From the NCBI RefSeq assembly GCF_013009345.1, contig NZ_JABELE010000011.1:96382-160381 (forward strand): 64,000 nt of DNA, written 5' to 3'. Origin of the DNA: Acinetobacter geminorum (lineage in GTDB: Bacteria; Pseudomonadota; Gammaproteobacteria; Pseudomonadales; Moraxellaceae). The number at the start of each line of letters is the position of its first letter. Position 1 is the first letter of the stretch. A program made the position numbers and the translations under genes. Below, piece by piece: positions 17,287-25,093 of the stretch. A model generated the notes under the pieces. The model saw nothing but the letters and a program-made list of their open reading frames with translations, was not told the DNA's origin and ran no database searches.

Positions 17287-18033
17287 TTATTTGGTTATCC
17301 GCTGATCATCCCAATAACACGGTACTACAATCAAATTGTTTTCATGTAATCGTGACCATAATCGGATACCTAAATCTCGCTGCATATTTTGGACTGTGAA
17401 ATTGGAAATCAGAAGGGTAGATTTCATGTTGTCATAACGACTATACAAAACCTTATGTACCATCTCCAGGCGTTTTTCATGCCGGTCATGCAGGCCATAT
17501 TCATCAATCACTAATAAATCAAAACTGGAGAAATGGTCGATGACTTCTTTCTCAGAGCGTGAAGTATCTGACCAAGTATCCATCATTTTTTGAGCAATTT
17601 CTGCACTGGTATAGTAGCGTGCAGATTTTGTACTGTTATGCAGAATGTTGCGAATAATTGATGCACTCAGATGGGTTTTACCTGTACCCGGTGTACCAAT
17701 CATCAACATGTTCGGGTTGTGGTCAGAAATAATTTGCTGTGCAAATGCCTGACATAGCTTGATGATATTGTCTTGTGCAGGGCATGCAACTACATAATTC
17801 TTGAAGCCACTATCCAGGTAGCGTTTATTGAGCCCTGAATTTTTAATTTTCTGTTGTAGCAATCGCTGTTGCAGTTCATCCTCATAGGCTGCATGTGAGT
17901 GATGCACGGTTTCTTTGGCACACAATTTACAGAGCCTGTGACCTGCGATTTCCATCAGGGGTGTATGATGGGTAGGACAGAGTGTTTCCGTTGTTTCTGA
18001 GTGAAACTGGAGTGTTTTAAGCATGGTATTCAT
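17287..18033 (-). CDS. DnaC-like helicase loader (phage-type replication ATPase)
   Basis: A 248-residue AAA+ ATPase of the DnaC/IstB-like group. The N-terminus has four cysteines and histidines arranged as a possible zinc finger (CPTHHTPL, then CKLCAKE), as in phage DnaC homologues. The ATPase core has Walker A IGTPGTGKTHLS and Walker B LLVIDEYGL, and an arginine-containing SRLHENN near the end. Such proteins load the replicative helicase at an origin. AGGAG lies 7 bases before the ATG at 18033. It follows the DUF1376 gene after a 10-bp gap, the usual order in phage and satellite replication modules. Confidence 0.82.
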   Translation of the reverse strand: MNTMLKTLQFHSETTETLCPTHHTPLMEIAGHRLCKLCAKETVHHSHAAYEDELQQRLLQQKIKNSGLNKRYLDSGFKNYVVACPAQDNIIKLCQAFAQQIISDHNPNMLMIGTPGTGKTHLSASIIRNILHNSTKSARYYTSAEIAQKMMDTWSDTSRSEKEVIDHFSSFDLLVIDEYGLHDRHEKRLEMVHKVLYSRYDNMKSTLLISNFTVQNMQRDLGIRLWSRLHENNLIVVPCYWDDQRITK

Positions 18034-18043
18034 GACTGATCTC

Positions 18044-18622
18044 CTAAATCCACTTTGAATTTTCTAAAAAATCCTCATTTTTTTCTTCAAAATTTGAAGA
18101 TGAAGATGAAGATGAAGATGAAGATGAAGATGAAGATGAAGATGAAGATGAAGATGAAGATGAAGATGAAGGGCATGGTTCAAGCATGACTTGAGTAATA
18201 CTCAGGCTCTTCTCTAGAGCTGCTTGAGCATTTACTTTTCGTTGCATAGTTGATGCTTGAGCATTACTTGCAGATTTATTCCAGCGTGCTTGAGCTGCAT
18301 TTTTAGCTTTATCAGATTTCATCTGTTGATTTTGCAATGCTTGGTTTTTTAAACTGGTTAAAAAACTTGAAAGAATTTGTTCAGATTCGACTTCAAATAA
18401 TTCCAATGCTGTCAGCGTATTCAACAAAGTTTTAGCCTTGGTATGCTGCGGTAATTTCGTGATGCTGCATACCGTTGCTAAATCATGAGGAATAGTTCCA
18501 TTTTTCCAGAAATCCATCATTAACAGCAGTGATGCACCGATTTGCTCTGCAGTCATTCGTGCAAATTTTGCCTGTAAGTCGCCAATATAGAGTGGCATCC
18601 AAATTGAAATATCTTTATGCAT
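18044..18622 (-). CDS. DUF1376-type phage replication protein with poly-serine tract
   Basis: The N-terminus (MHKDISIWMPLYIGDLQAKF, MTAEQIGASLLLMMDFWKNG) is the DUF1376 winged-helix region found in replication initiators of Acinetobacter and other prophages. A basic middle part (MKSDKAKNAAQARWNKSA) is also typical. Near the C-terminus 25 consecutive serines are encoded by a hexanucleotide repeat, followed by an acidic end (NFEEKNEDF). The repeat is in frame, so changes in its number would alter serine-tract length without breaking the gene. The ribosome-binding site AAAGGTG precedes ATG 18622. The protein probably acts with the DnaC-like loader downstream. Confidence 0.78.
   Translation of the reverse strand: MHKDISIWMPLYIGDLQAKFARMTAEQIGASLLLMMDFWKNGTIPHDLATVCSITKLPQHTKAKTLLNTLTALELFEVESEQILSSFLTSLKNQALQNQQMKSDKAKNAAQARWNKSASNAQASTMQRKVNAQAALEKSLSITQVMLEPCPSSSSSSSSSSSSSSSSSSSSSSSSSNFEEKNEDFLENSKWI
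18096..18170. repeat. (GAAGAT)12.5 hexanucleotide tandem repeat
   Basis: Seventy-five bases made of twelve and a half perfect GAAGAT units; on the coding minus strand this is alternating TCT and TCA serine codons. No interruption is visible, which suggests recent expansion by slippage. Confidence 0.95.
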
Positions 18623-18691
18623 GTGTTCACCTTTTTTATAGGTATAGAGGGGCTAAGGTCATCGATTGGACGACCTTGTATATTTATTAGA

Positions 18692-18940
18692 TCAGGGAGC
18701 TAAGCTCATTAACCGGAGGCGAGCCTGTTGGGCCAGGTCGTCGTAATGGGCTTGTCCATCATCCAGCATTCGCTGTAGCCAAAGTCTCAACGCCTGGTGA
18801 TCATCGAAGCATTTATTGATTTCCAGCAAAAAGGCCAGATTGTGCAGTTTGGGAATGTGTAACTCATGAATGAGTTCACGCGCGACCATATCTGCTTCTG
18901 GGCTAACGACTACACCACCAAAGAAAGCTTTACTATTCAT
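18692..18940 (-). CDS. Small unknown phage-type protein
   Basis: An 82-residue protein starting MNSKAFFGGVVVSPEADMVA. ATG at 18940 is preferred because GAGGAG lies 7 bases upstream. It overlaps the end of the integrase gene by 8 bp, so the two are co-transcribed. It is rich in Leu, His and Asp and predicted helical, with no domain I recognise. Position between integrase and replication genes is common for small regulators in satellites and prophages, but the function is unknown. Confidence 0.6.
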   Translation of the reverse strand: MNSKAFFGGVVVSPEADMVARELIHELHIPKLHNLAFLLEINKCFDDHQALRLWLQRMLDDGQAHYDDLAQQARLRLMSLAP

Positions 18941-20114
18941 GTGCAAGCTCCTCTGTATTTAGTCTTTCCAGCATGGCTTCAAATGCACTGCCATCGCGAC
19001 GCGTAACATTGGGAATATAGCGGCTGTAAACACGGAACAGCATTTCAGTGGTCGAATGACCTAGCTGACGTGCAATCCATTCAGGATTTTCACCCGCAGA
19101 TAACCAAAGTGTGGCAGCTGTGTGACGTGTTTGATAAGCACGACGAGGCGTTAATCCTAAAAAACGCAGGATAGGGTGCCATACACGCTTATTAACTAAA
19201 CGGTAGTCTAGAGGACCACCATCACGGTTGCAGAAGACGAAGTCCGATTTTCCGTTGTTGAGGCTTTTCTGTTGCAGAAAGGCTTGGTACACCCGGTCAT
19301 TCATCTGGATCGTGCGGTCAGAACCATACGTTTTGGTTCCACCAAGAACACCATTCACTAACGCTTCACGGATATGGATCTCACGACGTTGCAAGTCGAT
19401 ATTTTTCCATTGAAGGCCATCGATTTCACTGGTGCGCATACCCGTAAAAAAGCGGATGGTGTAATAAGGTTTAAAGTCGTCACGAACAGATGTAATAATT
19501 CGCTGAACTTCTTCAAGAGAGAAAGGCGTGACTTCAATCCGACCTTCTTTCAAACTTTTTATGTTTTTGTAAGGGCTATCAAAATCATATCGTTCGGATG
19601 CGCTATCTAGTATCATACGAAGTACTGTCATAATCTGGTTGATTCGTGATGGTGAAAGGCATTCTTGGTTATTTCCGTATGTCACTTTGGCGAGGGATGA
19701 ACGGAATCCAAGGATGTCTGACTTTTTGATGTTAATAACAGAAATTGTTCCGAAATATGGAGTTAAATATTTTCGAATAACAATCCTAATTTTTTCTGCG
19801 TAGCTGCTACGCCATTCTATTTCTTTATCAGCAACCCATATTTCACAGTACTTAGAAAAAACAGGTGCTTTAGAACTCACTGCATTGATTTGGTTTTCAG
19901 CAGCTTTAATTTCTGCCAGTCGAGCACTTTTGGGAAAATATTTTGCATAATCAAATACACCTAAGAGCATTTCAGCTTCCATACGTTCAATCGCTTTTTC
20001 AAGTTTTTTGCGATTGTTAGGTGTGTCCTCCATTGCAGTTGTTTCACGGCAACGCTTATTTAAGTACCGAAAATCGATTGTAAGCTTGCCGTATCTAGTA
20101 CGGATTGAAGCCAT
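18933..20114 (-). CDS. Tyrosine integrase of tRNA-targeted island
   Basis: A 393-residue phage-type integrase. The N-terminal 60 residues (MASIRTRYGKLTIDFRYLNK, LEKAIERMEAEMLLGVFDY) match the arm-binding DUF3596 type; a SAM-like core-binding domain spans about 80-185. The catalytic domain has R in TGMRTSEIDGL, H-x-x-R in TRHTAATLWLSAG, GH in ARQLGHST and the tyrosine nucleophile in FRVYSRYIPN. It would catalyse integration and excision at a tRNA-Gly site; the gene lies 1 kb from the tRNA-Gly, in the usual arrangement. AGGAG precedes the ATG. The AlpA-like gene 13 bp upstream is probably the excision factor. Confidence 0.92.
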   Translation of the reverse strand: MASIRTRYGKLTIDFRYLNKRCRETTAMEDTPNNRKKLEKAIERMEAEMLLGVFDYAKYFPKSARLAEIKAAENQINAVSSKAPVFSKYCEIWVADKEIEWRSSYAEKIRIVIRKYLTPYFGTISVINIKKSDILGFRSSLAKVTYGNNQECLSPSRINQIMTVLRMILDSASERYDFDSPYKNIKSLKEGRIEVTPFSLEEVQRIITSVRDDFKPYYTIRFFTGMRTSEIDGLQWKNIDLQRREIHIREALVNGVLGGTKTYGSDRTIQMNDRVYQAFLQQKSLNNGKSDFVFCNRDGGPLDYRLVNKRVWHPILRFLGLTPRRAYQTRHTAATLWLSAGENPEWIARQLGHSTTEMLFRVYSRYIPNVTRRDGSAFEAMLERLNTEELAHE

Positions 20115-20127
20115 TGGCTTGAAACTC

Positions 20128-20343
20128 CTATTGTAGTTGTAGGCTATGTAGAGAACCGAACGAGGTTTTAGTCATGTCTTCCTCAATACGTTCCCAAACA
20201 AAAAGAATTTTGCGTCCACCAAATGGGCGAATGTAATGAACGCCTTCGAGTAAAACACTATCTTTGAGTTGATTTCGGATAGTACGCTCGTTGTAATGAA
20301 TTCGTTCCGACAGTTCTTTTGTAGTAAGATACGTGAAGTTCAT
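20128..20343 (-). CDS. AlpA/excisionase-like DNA-binding protein
   Basis: A 71-residue protein (MNFTYLTTKELSERIHYNER, then TIRNQL) with a short winged helix-turn-helix of the AlpA/Xis type. AAGGATATACAT precedes its ATG. It sits immediately upstream of the integrase gene and divergent from an XRE regulator. Proteins of this kind switch integrases towards excision or activate satellite genes. Assignment rests on the helix-turn-helix and the location. Confidence 0.7.
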   Translation of the reverse strand: MNFTYLTTKELSERIHYNERTIRNQLKDSVLLEGVHYIRPFGGRKILFVWERIEEDMTKTSFGSLHSLQLQ

Positions 20344-20364
20344 ATGTATATCCTTTTAAAAAGT

Positions 20365-20394
20365 ATCACAATGATGTTATTTAAGATCACAATG
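20365..20394. promoter_or_regulatory. Two ATCACAATG direct repeats, candidate operator
   Basis: ATCACAATG occurs at 20365-20373 and 20386-20394, exactly 21 bp apart (two helical turns), in the 110-bp gap between the divergent AlpA-like and XRE genes; a weaker ACACAATGG lies at 20436-20444. The likely binder is the XRE regulator. Confidence 0.4.
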
Positions 20395-20453
20395 CAATAC
20401 TATAAGCATTTAATACATCATGCAAGTACTTTATTACACAATGGTGGTAATTA

Positions 20454-20663
20454 ATGATAGTTTGCAATTTACCAGTCTTATTAGCTGAGCGCAGAATGAA
20501 GGTTGCGGATGTTGCGCGTGAAACAGGGATGAGTAAAACTACTCTGCATAAACTCTATAATGGTCAATCGACGCGTATTGATTTTGAAACTATTGAAAAG
20601 CTCTGCTTATTGCTAAATGTAGAAGTAGGGGAGCTTCTAAAATTACAAGCTGATGAAGACTAA
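20454..20663 (+). CDS. XRE-family (Cro/CI-like) regulator
   Basis: A 69-residue protein consisting almost entirely of a lambda-repressor-like helix-turn-helix (VADVARETGMSKTTLHKLYN, FETIEKLCLLLNVEVGELLK). GGTGG lies 9 bases before the ATG. It is transcribed away from the AlpA-like/integrase operon and probably controls the lysogeny-like state of the element. A 24-bp perfect palindrome with a T-run follows it as terminator. Confidence 0.8.
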   Translation: MIVCNLPVLLAERRMKVADVARETGMSKTTLHKLYNGQSTRIDFETIEKLCLLLNVEVGELLKLQADED

Positions 20664-20686
20664 GTTAATGAAATATTAATAAAAAT

Positions 20687-20710
20687 AAGGTGACCAAATT
20701 TGGTCACCTT
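20687..20710 (+). terminator. 24-bp perfect palindrome with T-run (terminator, possibly also a binding site)
   Basis: The palindrome has arms AAGGTGACCAAA/TTTGGTCACCTT followed by CCTTTTTT, 23 bp after the XRE stop, so it can act as a rho-independent terminator. Its core GTGACCAAATTTGGTCAC is repeated exactly at 20816-20833, and half-sites TTTGGTCAC occur near both island ends, so it may also bind an element-encoded protein. Confidence 0.6.
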
Positions 20711-20814
20711 CCTTTTTTGAAGTATTTTTAATTGTGAGAACAGTCGTTAAATCTGGCTCTTTGGGCAGAGTTTTTGAAACTAGAAATGATTAGTATTTGT
20801 CGATATTTTTATTG

Positions 20815-20834
20815 CGTGACCAAATTTGGTCACG
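20815..20834. repeat. Second GTGACCAAATTTGGTCAC palindrome
   Basis: A 20-bp perfect palindrome (CGTGACCAAA/TTTGGTCACG) sharing the 18-bp core of the one at 20687-20710. It has no T-run, so termination is unlikely and protein binding is more plausible. Confidence 0.5.
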
Positions 20835-20965
20835 ATCCTATTTGATCTTGTAAAAATATTGAATTGAAAATAATAGAAGTCTAATGACATAGAAATTTTC
20901 GATGGAATAATTTTTTAAGCAGTTTTAGAAAGGGGTTCTTATCTTTTTGATTTATTGAAGGCACT

Positions 20966-20988
20966 TTTTGGTCACTTATGGTCACCTG
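20966..20988 (+). repeat. Possible integrase arm-type sites, right end
   Basis: TTTTGGTCACTT (20966-20977) and GTCACCTG (20981-20988) match the pair at 433-444 and 471-478 in order and orientation, 150-170 bp inside the tRNA-side attachment repeat. See the left-end entry. Confidence 0.4.
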
Positions 20989-21073
20989 CAAATTGAAGAC
21001 GTTGGGATAGACGTTATTTGAAAGCAGTCTAAAAATCTTTCTTGTTTTAAAAAATCTAATAAAATCAACAATA

Positions 21074-21105
21074 AAAAAGCCCCCATCTTTCGATGAGGGC
21101 TTTCT
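21074..21105 (-). terminator. Terminator of tRNA-Gly
   Basis: Stem AAGCCCCCATC/GATGAGGGCTT with a short loop, ending on the minus strand in a run of Ts. It lies 6 bp beyond the tRNA 3' end. Confidence 0.8.
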
Positions 21106-21110
21106 GAATT

Positions 21111-21186
<76 letters not shown>

Positions 21187-21416
21187 GTGCCGCTTATAAT
21201 ACATTAAGCAAAACAAGGGTCAACAACTTTATGCAAATAATTATGCTGATTGCATAAAATAAAAACAGAAATGAGCATTTAGTGGTATTTCTATTGTTAA
21301 GTTGCCGAATAAATAGACATTTTGTTTGAAGTCAAAGCATACAAGAGCAACTTTTGTTTGTGTGTAGACAAGGTATACTAGGTTCAAATATACGAATAAT
21401 CGTAAAAGGAAAAGCT

Positions 21417-21725
21417 ATGAGCCTTGAACAACAGTTGATTGAACGGTTACAAACACTTGCACCTAGCCATTTGGAAGTGATCAATGAGTCTGCCGGGCAC
21501 GGTGGTTATTTTCCAGGTAAGGAATCTCATTTTAAAGTGATTATAGTGAGCGACGAATTTAATGGATTGCGTTTGGTTCAACGTCATCAAAAAGTATACG
21601 CCTTAGCTTCTGATTTGATGAATCCGGGCCAAATTCATGCTTTAGCGATTCATGCTTATTTGCCAAGTGAGTGGCAAGGTCAAGCACCTGCTAGCCCAGA
21701 ATGTGCACATGCACCTAAAAGCTAA
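21417..21725 (+). CDS. BolA-family protein
   Basis: A protein of about 102 residues with the BolA fold: a central GHGGYFPGKESHFKVIIVSD, the conserved GLRLVQRHQKVYALASDL and the C-terminal IHALAIHAYLPSEW. BolA-family proteins bind Fe-S clusters with monothiol glutaredoxins or act on cell-shape genes. The start ATG 21417 (MSLEQQLIERL) is chosen because AAAGGAAAAG lies just upstream; an earlier in-frame start would only add an unlikely tail. The last residues contain a Cys-His-rich end (PECAHAPKS). A SirB2-like gene follows 11 bp later. Confidence 0.88.
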   Translation: MSLEQQLIERLQTLAPSHLEVINESAGHGGYFPGKESHFKVIIVSDEFNGLRLVQRHQKVYALASDLMNPGQIHALAIHAYLPSEWQGQAPASPECAHAPKS

Positions 21726-21736
21726 GGGTTAATTTC

Positions 21737-22129
21737 ATGGATGCACATTTACTCACTAAAATTATTCATATGACTGCGGTGGCTGCCGCACTTATGGTCT
21801 TCGTTTTACGCGCTTCAACTCTGTTTATAGGTGTTCAAGGTGAACAACCCAATCCAGCAGGGCGTAAAGTATTAGTTGCCTTACAACATTTGTCATTTAC
21901 CGTAGTTTTCATTACGGGTGCAATTTTGTTAGTCATGAAAGACTTTCAAGTACAACCGTGGTTTTACGCTAAAATTATTCTATTTTTAGTGTTGTTATCT
22001 TCCCTGATGAAAGCCTTTAAAAAAGATGACACTCTTTTATTGGCACAGCGCCGTGCAGGTTTGGTCATTAGTGCGATTGCATTTATTGCTATTATTATCT
22101 TAGTGATTGTGAAACCTGTTTTTGCTTAA
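21737..22129 (+). CDS. SirB2-family membrane protein
   Basis: A 130-residue inner-membrane protein with four hydrophobic segments (about residues 12-30, 47-66, 76-90 and 106-127) and the SirB2 pattern HLLTKIIHMTAVAAALMVF and LQHLSFTVVFITGAILLVMK. The function of SirB2 proteins is not established. It follows the BolA gene by 11 bp, so they probably form an operon. Confidence 0.8.
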   Translation: MDAHLLTKIIHMTAVAAALMVFVLRASTLFIGVQGEQPNPAGRKVLVALQHLSFTVVFITGAILLVMKDFQVQPWFYAKIILFLVLLSSLMKAFKKDDTLLLAQRRAGLVISAIAFIAIIILVIVKPVFA

Positions 22130-22205
22130 TTGTTCTACATTCTTTGCCTTTTTGATTAAGCTCTAGGTTAAACTGCGTACAGTAAAATAATATGCAGAGG
22201 GAAAC

Positions 22206-23048
22206 ATGTTAACTCGTGTGGTGTTTAACCAAAAAGGCGGTGTAGGGAAATCAAGTATTACTGTAAATTTGGCTGCAATTAGTGCCAAACATGGCTTAAG
22301 AACATTGGTGATCGATCTTGATCCTCAAGCCAATTCTAGTCAGTATCTTTTAGGTGACGAAGCAACCTATTCTGCTGAAAAATCAATTTTAGAGCCAAAT
22401 ATCGAAAATTTCTTTGATGATGTGTTGGGCAACAATCAACAAAAAGGTCTAATCGGTAATGCATTAGGTTCAATTTTAAAAGCTCCAAGAAATAAAGATC
22501 TCGACAGTTTTGTTCATTCAACTCCTTTTGCAAAATTAGATGTGCTTCCAGCAAGTCCGACACTGGGCGCGCTTGAACATGCGCTTGAAAGTAAACATAA
22601 AATTTATAAATTACGTGATTCGATTCAAAACTTAGTCGGACGATATGACCGTATCTATATAGACACACCACCAGCATTTAACTTTTTTACTCTCTCTGCT
22701 CTGATTGCGGCAGATAAAGTACTTATTCCTTTCGACTGTGATGTTTTTTCAAAGCGTGCGTTACAAACATTGATTGAAAATGTTCTCGAAACGCAAGATG
22801 ATCATAATGATCGCTTGGAAATTGAAGGAATTGTGGTGAATCAATTCCAATCCCAAGCAAAATTACCTCGGGAAGTGGTTCAGCAGTTAAAAGATGAAGG
22901 GTTGCCTGTACTCAATAGCATGTTACCGCCTTCAATTTTGATGAAAGAATCGCATCAGAAAAATTTACCTTTGGCCCATTTGGCACCCGAACATAAATTG
23001 ACTCAAGCGTATGAGACATTGTTTGGTGAGATTGAGCCAAAACGATAA
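22206..23048 (+). CDS. ParA-family ATPase
   Basis: A 280-residue Walker-type ATPase with the deviant P-loop FNQKGGVGKSSITVNLA, switch I DLDPQANSSQYL and Walker B YDRIYIDTPPAFNFF. ParA proteins position DNA or protein complexes along the nucleoid. No ParB is nearby, so it is an orphan and its cargo is unknown; the partition ParAB of the chromosome is usually elsewhere. A lipoprotein gene starts 7 bp after its stop. Confidence 0.87.
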   Translation: MLTRVVFNQKGGVGKSSITVNLAAISAKHGLRTLVIDLDPQANSSQYLLGDEATYSAEKSILEPNIENFFDDVLGNNQQKGLIGNALGSILKAPRNKDLDSFVHSTPFAKLDVLPASPTLGALEHALESKHKIYKLRDSIQNLVGRYDRIYIDTPPAFNFFTLSALIAADKVLIPFDCDVFSKRALQTLIENVLETQDDHNDRLEIEGIVVNQFQSQAKLPREVVQQLKDEGLPVLNSMLPPSILMKESHQKNLPLAHLAPEHKLTQAYETLFGEIEPKR

Positions 23049-23055
23049 GAGAAAA

Positions 23056-23445
23056 ATGATGAAAGGCTTATATATTGTGCCTTTAGTGGCAGCCACTTTA
23101 CTTCTTGGCGCTTGTGCTACAACGGTAAAACCGACTTATGTGTCTCCAACACAATATCAATCTTTGAGCTGCCAACAGCTACAAAGTGAATATAACCGTA
23201 TTCAGCAATATATCGACAATGGCGTGCAAACTCCAAAAAGTACAGGTATGGGTGTTGGTCTTGGACTCGGTGGTGGCTGGGGACGAGGTGGTTGGGGATT
23301 CGGTCCATCTATTTCTGTAAATATGGGACAGTCTTCTTCAACGAAAAATACCGAACTTTCACGTGTTTTAGGCCAACAAGAAGCAATTGTTCAGGCTGCC
23401 CAGTTTAAGAATTGTCCAATTATTGTTCGTAAAAAGACCAATTAA
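23056..23445 (+). CDS. Lipoprotein with glycine-rich segment
   Basis: A 130-residue protein with a lipoprotein signal peptide (MMKGLYIVPLVAATLLLGAC, lipobox LLGAC). The mature part has a short helical region (QLQSEYNRIQQYID) and a Gly-Trp-rich stretch (GMGVGLGLGGGWGRGGWGFG) that may insert in a membrane. The function is unknown. The start at 23056 is directly after the ParA stop, so they are co-transcribed. Confidence 0.82.
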   Translation: MMKGLYIVPLVAATLLLGACATTVKPTYVSPTQYQSLSCQQLQSEYNRIQQYIDNGVQTPKSTGMGVGLGLGGGWGRGGWGFGPSISVNMGQSSSTKNTELSRVLGQQEAIVQAAQFKNCPIIVRKKTN

Positions 23446-23659
23446 TAGTCAACTTTGCATCACAATATGCTAACTAAGGCATGTTGTGATGAATAAAGTT
23501 TAGCAAAATGTTTCATAATAAAATTAATATAAATAAGTGGTTTATCAATTTTTAAGCTTCCAAAATTCTGTATTTTCTGTAATCAAGAAGCCTCATAAAC
23601 TTGCTATATTTTGCCTGTTTCGTTTAAGGTGGCCCCATCTTGGATATTATGGAAACTTT

Positions 23660-24250
23660 ATGATTGAGAGTTGGTTTTTTGTATTAGCAATGTTGGCTGT
23701 TTTGCTCATTCCGGGGCCGACAAATGCTTTACTTGCAACCGCAGCTCATTCTCAAGGTTTATCTAAAGCTTTTTGGCTTATTCCAATGGAATGGTTAGGC
23801 TATGCTTATGGCATTAGCTTCTGGGCTGTATTCATTCATTTGGCAGCTCCAGTTTGGCCTGCGCTATTGCTCATTTTGCATATTACAAGTGTGGCATATG
23901 TGTTCTGGATGGCATTCCGATTATGGAAAACTACCCATTTACAACAATTTAGTCAAACTCACCGTAACATTCGCCCACGTCAATTATTCTTCTCAACCTT
24001 AAAAAATCCGAAATCCTTACTTTTTGCCGCAGGTATTTTCCCTGCCGAAACATGGAATTCGCCTGAAAATTGTCTAATGGTATTTGGTGTTTTTACATTG
24101 ACTCTTATTCCTGTTGCGAGTTTCTGGATGATTTTTGGACGTGCACTATTAACGGGCCCAGTACAGAAAATAAAAGCCGATCATTTATATAAAGGATCGG
24201 CTATGTTACTCATTTTATGCATGCTTCCGGTGGTATTCCGTTTCTTTTAA
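23660..24250 (+). CDS. LysE-family transporter
   Basis: About 196 residues with six hydrophobic segments, starting MIESWFFVLAMLAVLLIPGP; the IPGPTNALL motif and KNPKSLLFAAG segment are typical of LysE/RhtB amino-acid exporters. The substrate is unknown. ATG 23660 is preferred to an upstream start that would add 41 non-membrane residues. Convergent with the DedA gene, 7 bp between stops. Confidence 0.82.
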   Translation: MIESWFFVLAMLAVLLIPGPTNALLATAAHSQGLSKAFWLIPMEWLGYAYGISFWAVFIHLAAPVWPALLLILHITSVAYVFWMAFRLWKTTHLQQFSQTHRNIRPRQLFFSTLKNPKSLLFAAGIFPAETWNSPENCLMVFGVFTLTLIPVASFWMIFGRALLTGPVQKIKADHLYKGSAMLLILCMLPVVFRFF

Positions 24251-24257
24251 ACCAATC

Positions 24258-24899
24258 TCAAATCTTGGTTTTTCGGTTTTTTAGTTTTTCACGTATAAAG
24301 CCGATGATACCCGGTAAAACACTAATAATAATGATGCCAAAAATAAGATGAGTGAAGTTGTCTTTAACGATTGGCATATTTCCAAATAGATAGCCCAACG
24401 CAACAAAAGAAGCGACCCAACAAAATGCGCCAATCACATTATAAGTTAGGAAAAACTTATAGTTCATGCTGCCAGCACCCGCAACAAAAGGGGCAAAAGT
24501 ACGGGCAAATGGAACAAAGCGAGCAAAAATAATTGTTTTGCCACCATGACGAGCAAAGAATTCTTGAGTTTTAATTAAATGCTGCTTATTAATGAATCGT
24601 GAATTCATTTCAAATACACGTGGCCCGATAAAACGACCAATATGGTAGTTCACTGTATCGCCTAAAACGGCAGCAATGAAGAGTAGAGCACCCAATAACC
24701 ATGGATCCATCGCACCTGTAGATGCTGCTAAAGCACCAGCTGCAAATAGTAAACTATCTCCCGGTAAAAACGGCATAACCACTAAACCGGTTTCGACAAA
24801 GATAATTAAAAATAAAATGCCATAAATCCACGTCCCGTAATTTGTAATAAACTCGGCGAGATGCTGATCAACGTGTAGAATAAAATCAAGAAGTTCCAT
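24258..24899 (-). CDS. DedA-family membrane protein
   Basis: A 213-residue DedA/SNARE-associated (VTT) protein. It contains the family motifs ETGLVVMPFLPGDSLLF, the GDTVNYHIGRFIGP segment and FARFVPFARTFAPFVAGAG with the conserved arginines. DedA proteins are membrane lipid or proton-linked transporters, with C55 carrier and phospholipid flipping shown for some members, and are often required for envelope homeostasis. Six hydrophobic segments are evident. Confidence 0.88.
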   Translation of the reverse strand: MELLDFILHVDQHLAEFITNYGTWIYGILFLIIFVETGLVVMPFLPGDSLLFAAGALAASTGAMDPWLLGALLFIAAVLGDTVNYHIGRFIGPRVFEMNSRFINKQHLIKTQEFFARHGGKTIIFARFVPFARTFAPFVAGAGSMNYKFFLTYNVIGAFCWVASFVALGYLFGNMPIVKDNFTHLIFGIIIISVLPGIIGFIREKLKNRKTKI

Positions 24900-25093
24900 G
24901 AGATGATTAAGTGGTAAACCGTGCTCAAATCCTAGCAGTGAGCCTATAGAAAGTCAGTATAAAACATCAAAAATATACAAATTGATCATCCTGTTTGTGC
25001 AACGATATATATGGATTTTGAGTATTTAATTATCAATGTCCCAAACCTAGAATGAGCTCATCAATAAATAAGCATTTAAATAAAGGTGGCAAA

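Noticed and set aside
17151..20834. Possible CRISPR array from repeated short sequences
   Set aside because: The repeats are short (8-18 bp), few and irregularly placed, and there are no spacers of constant length or cas genes.
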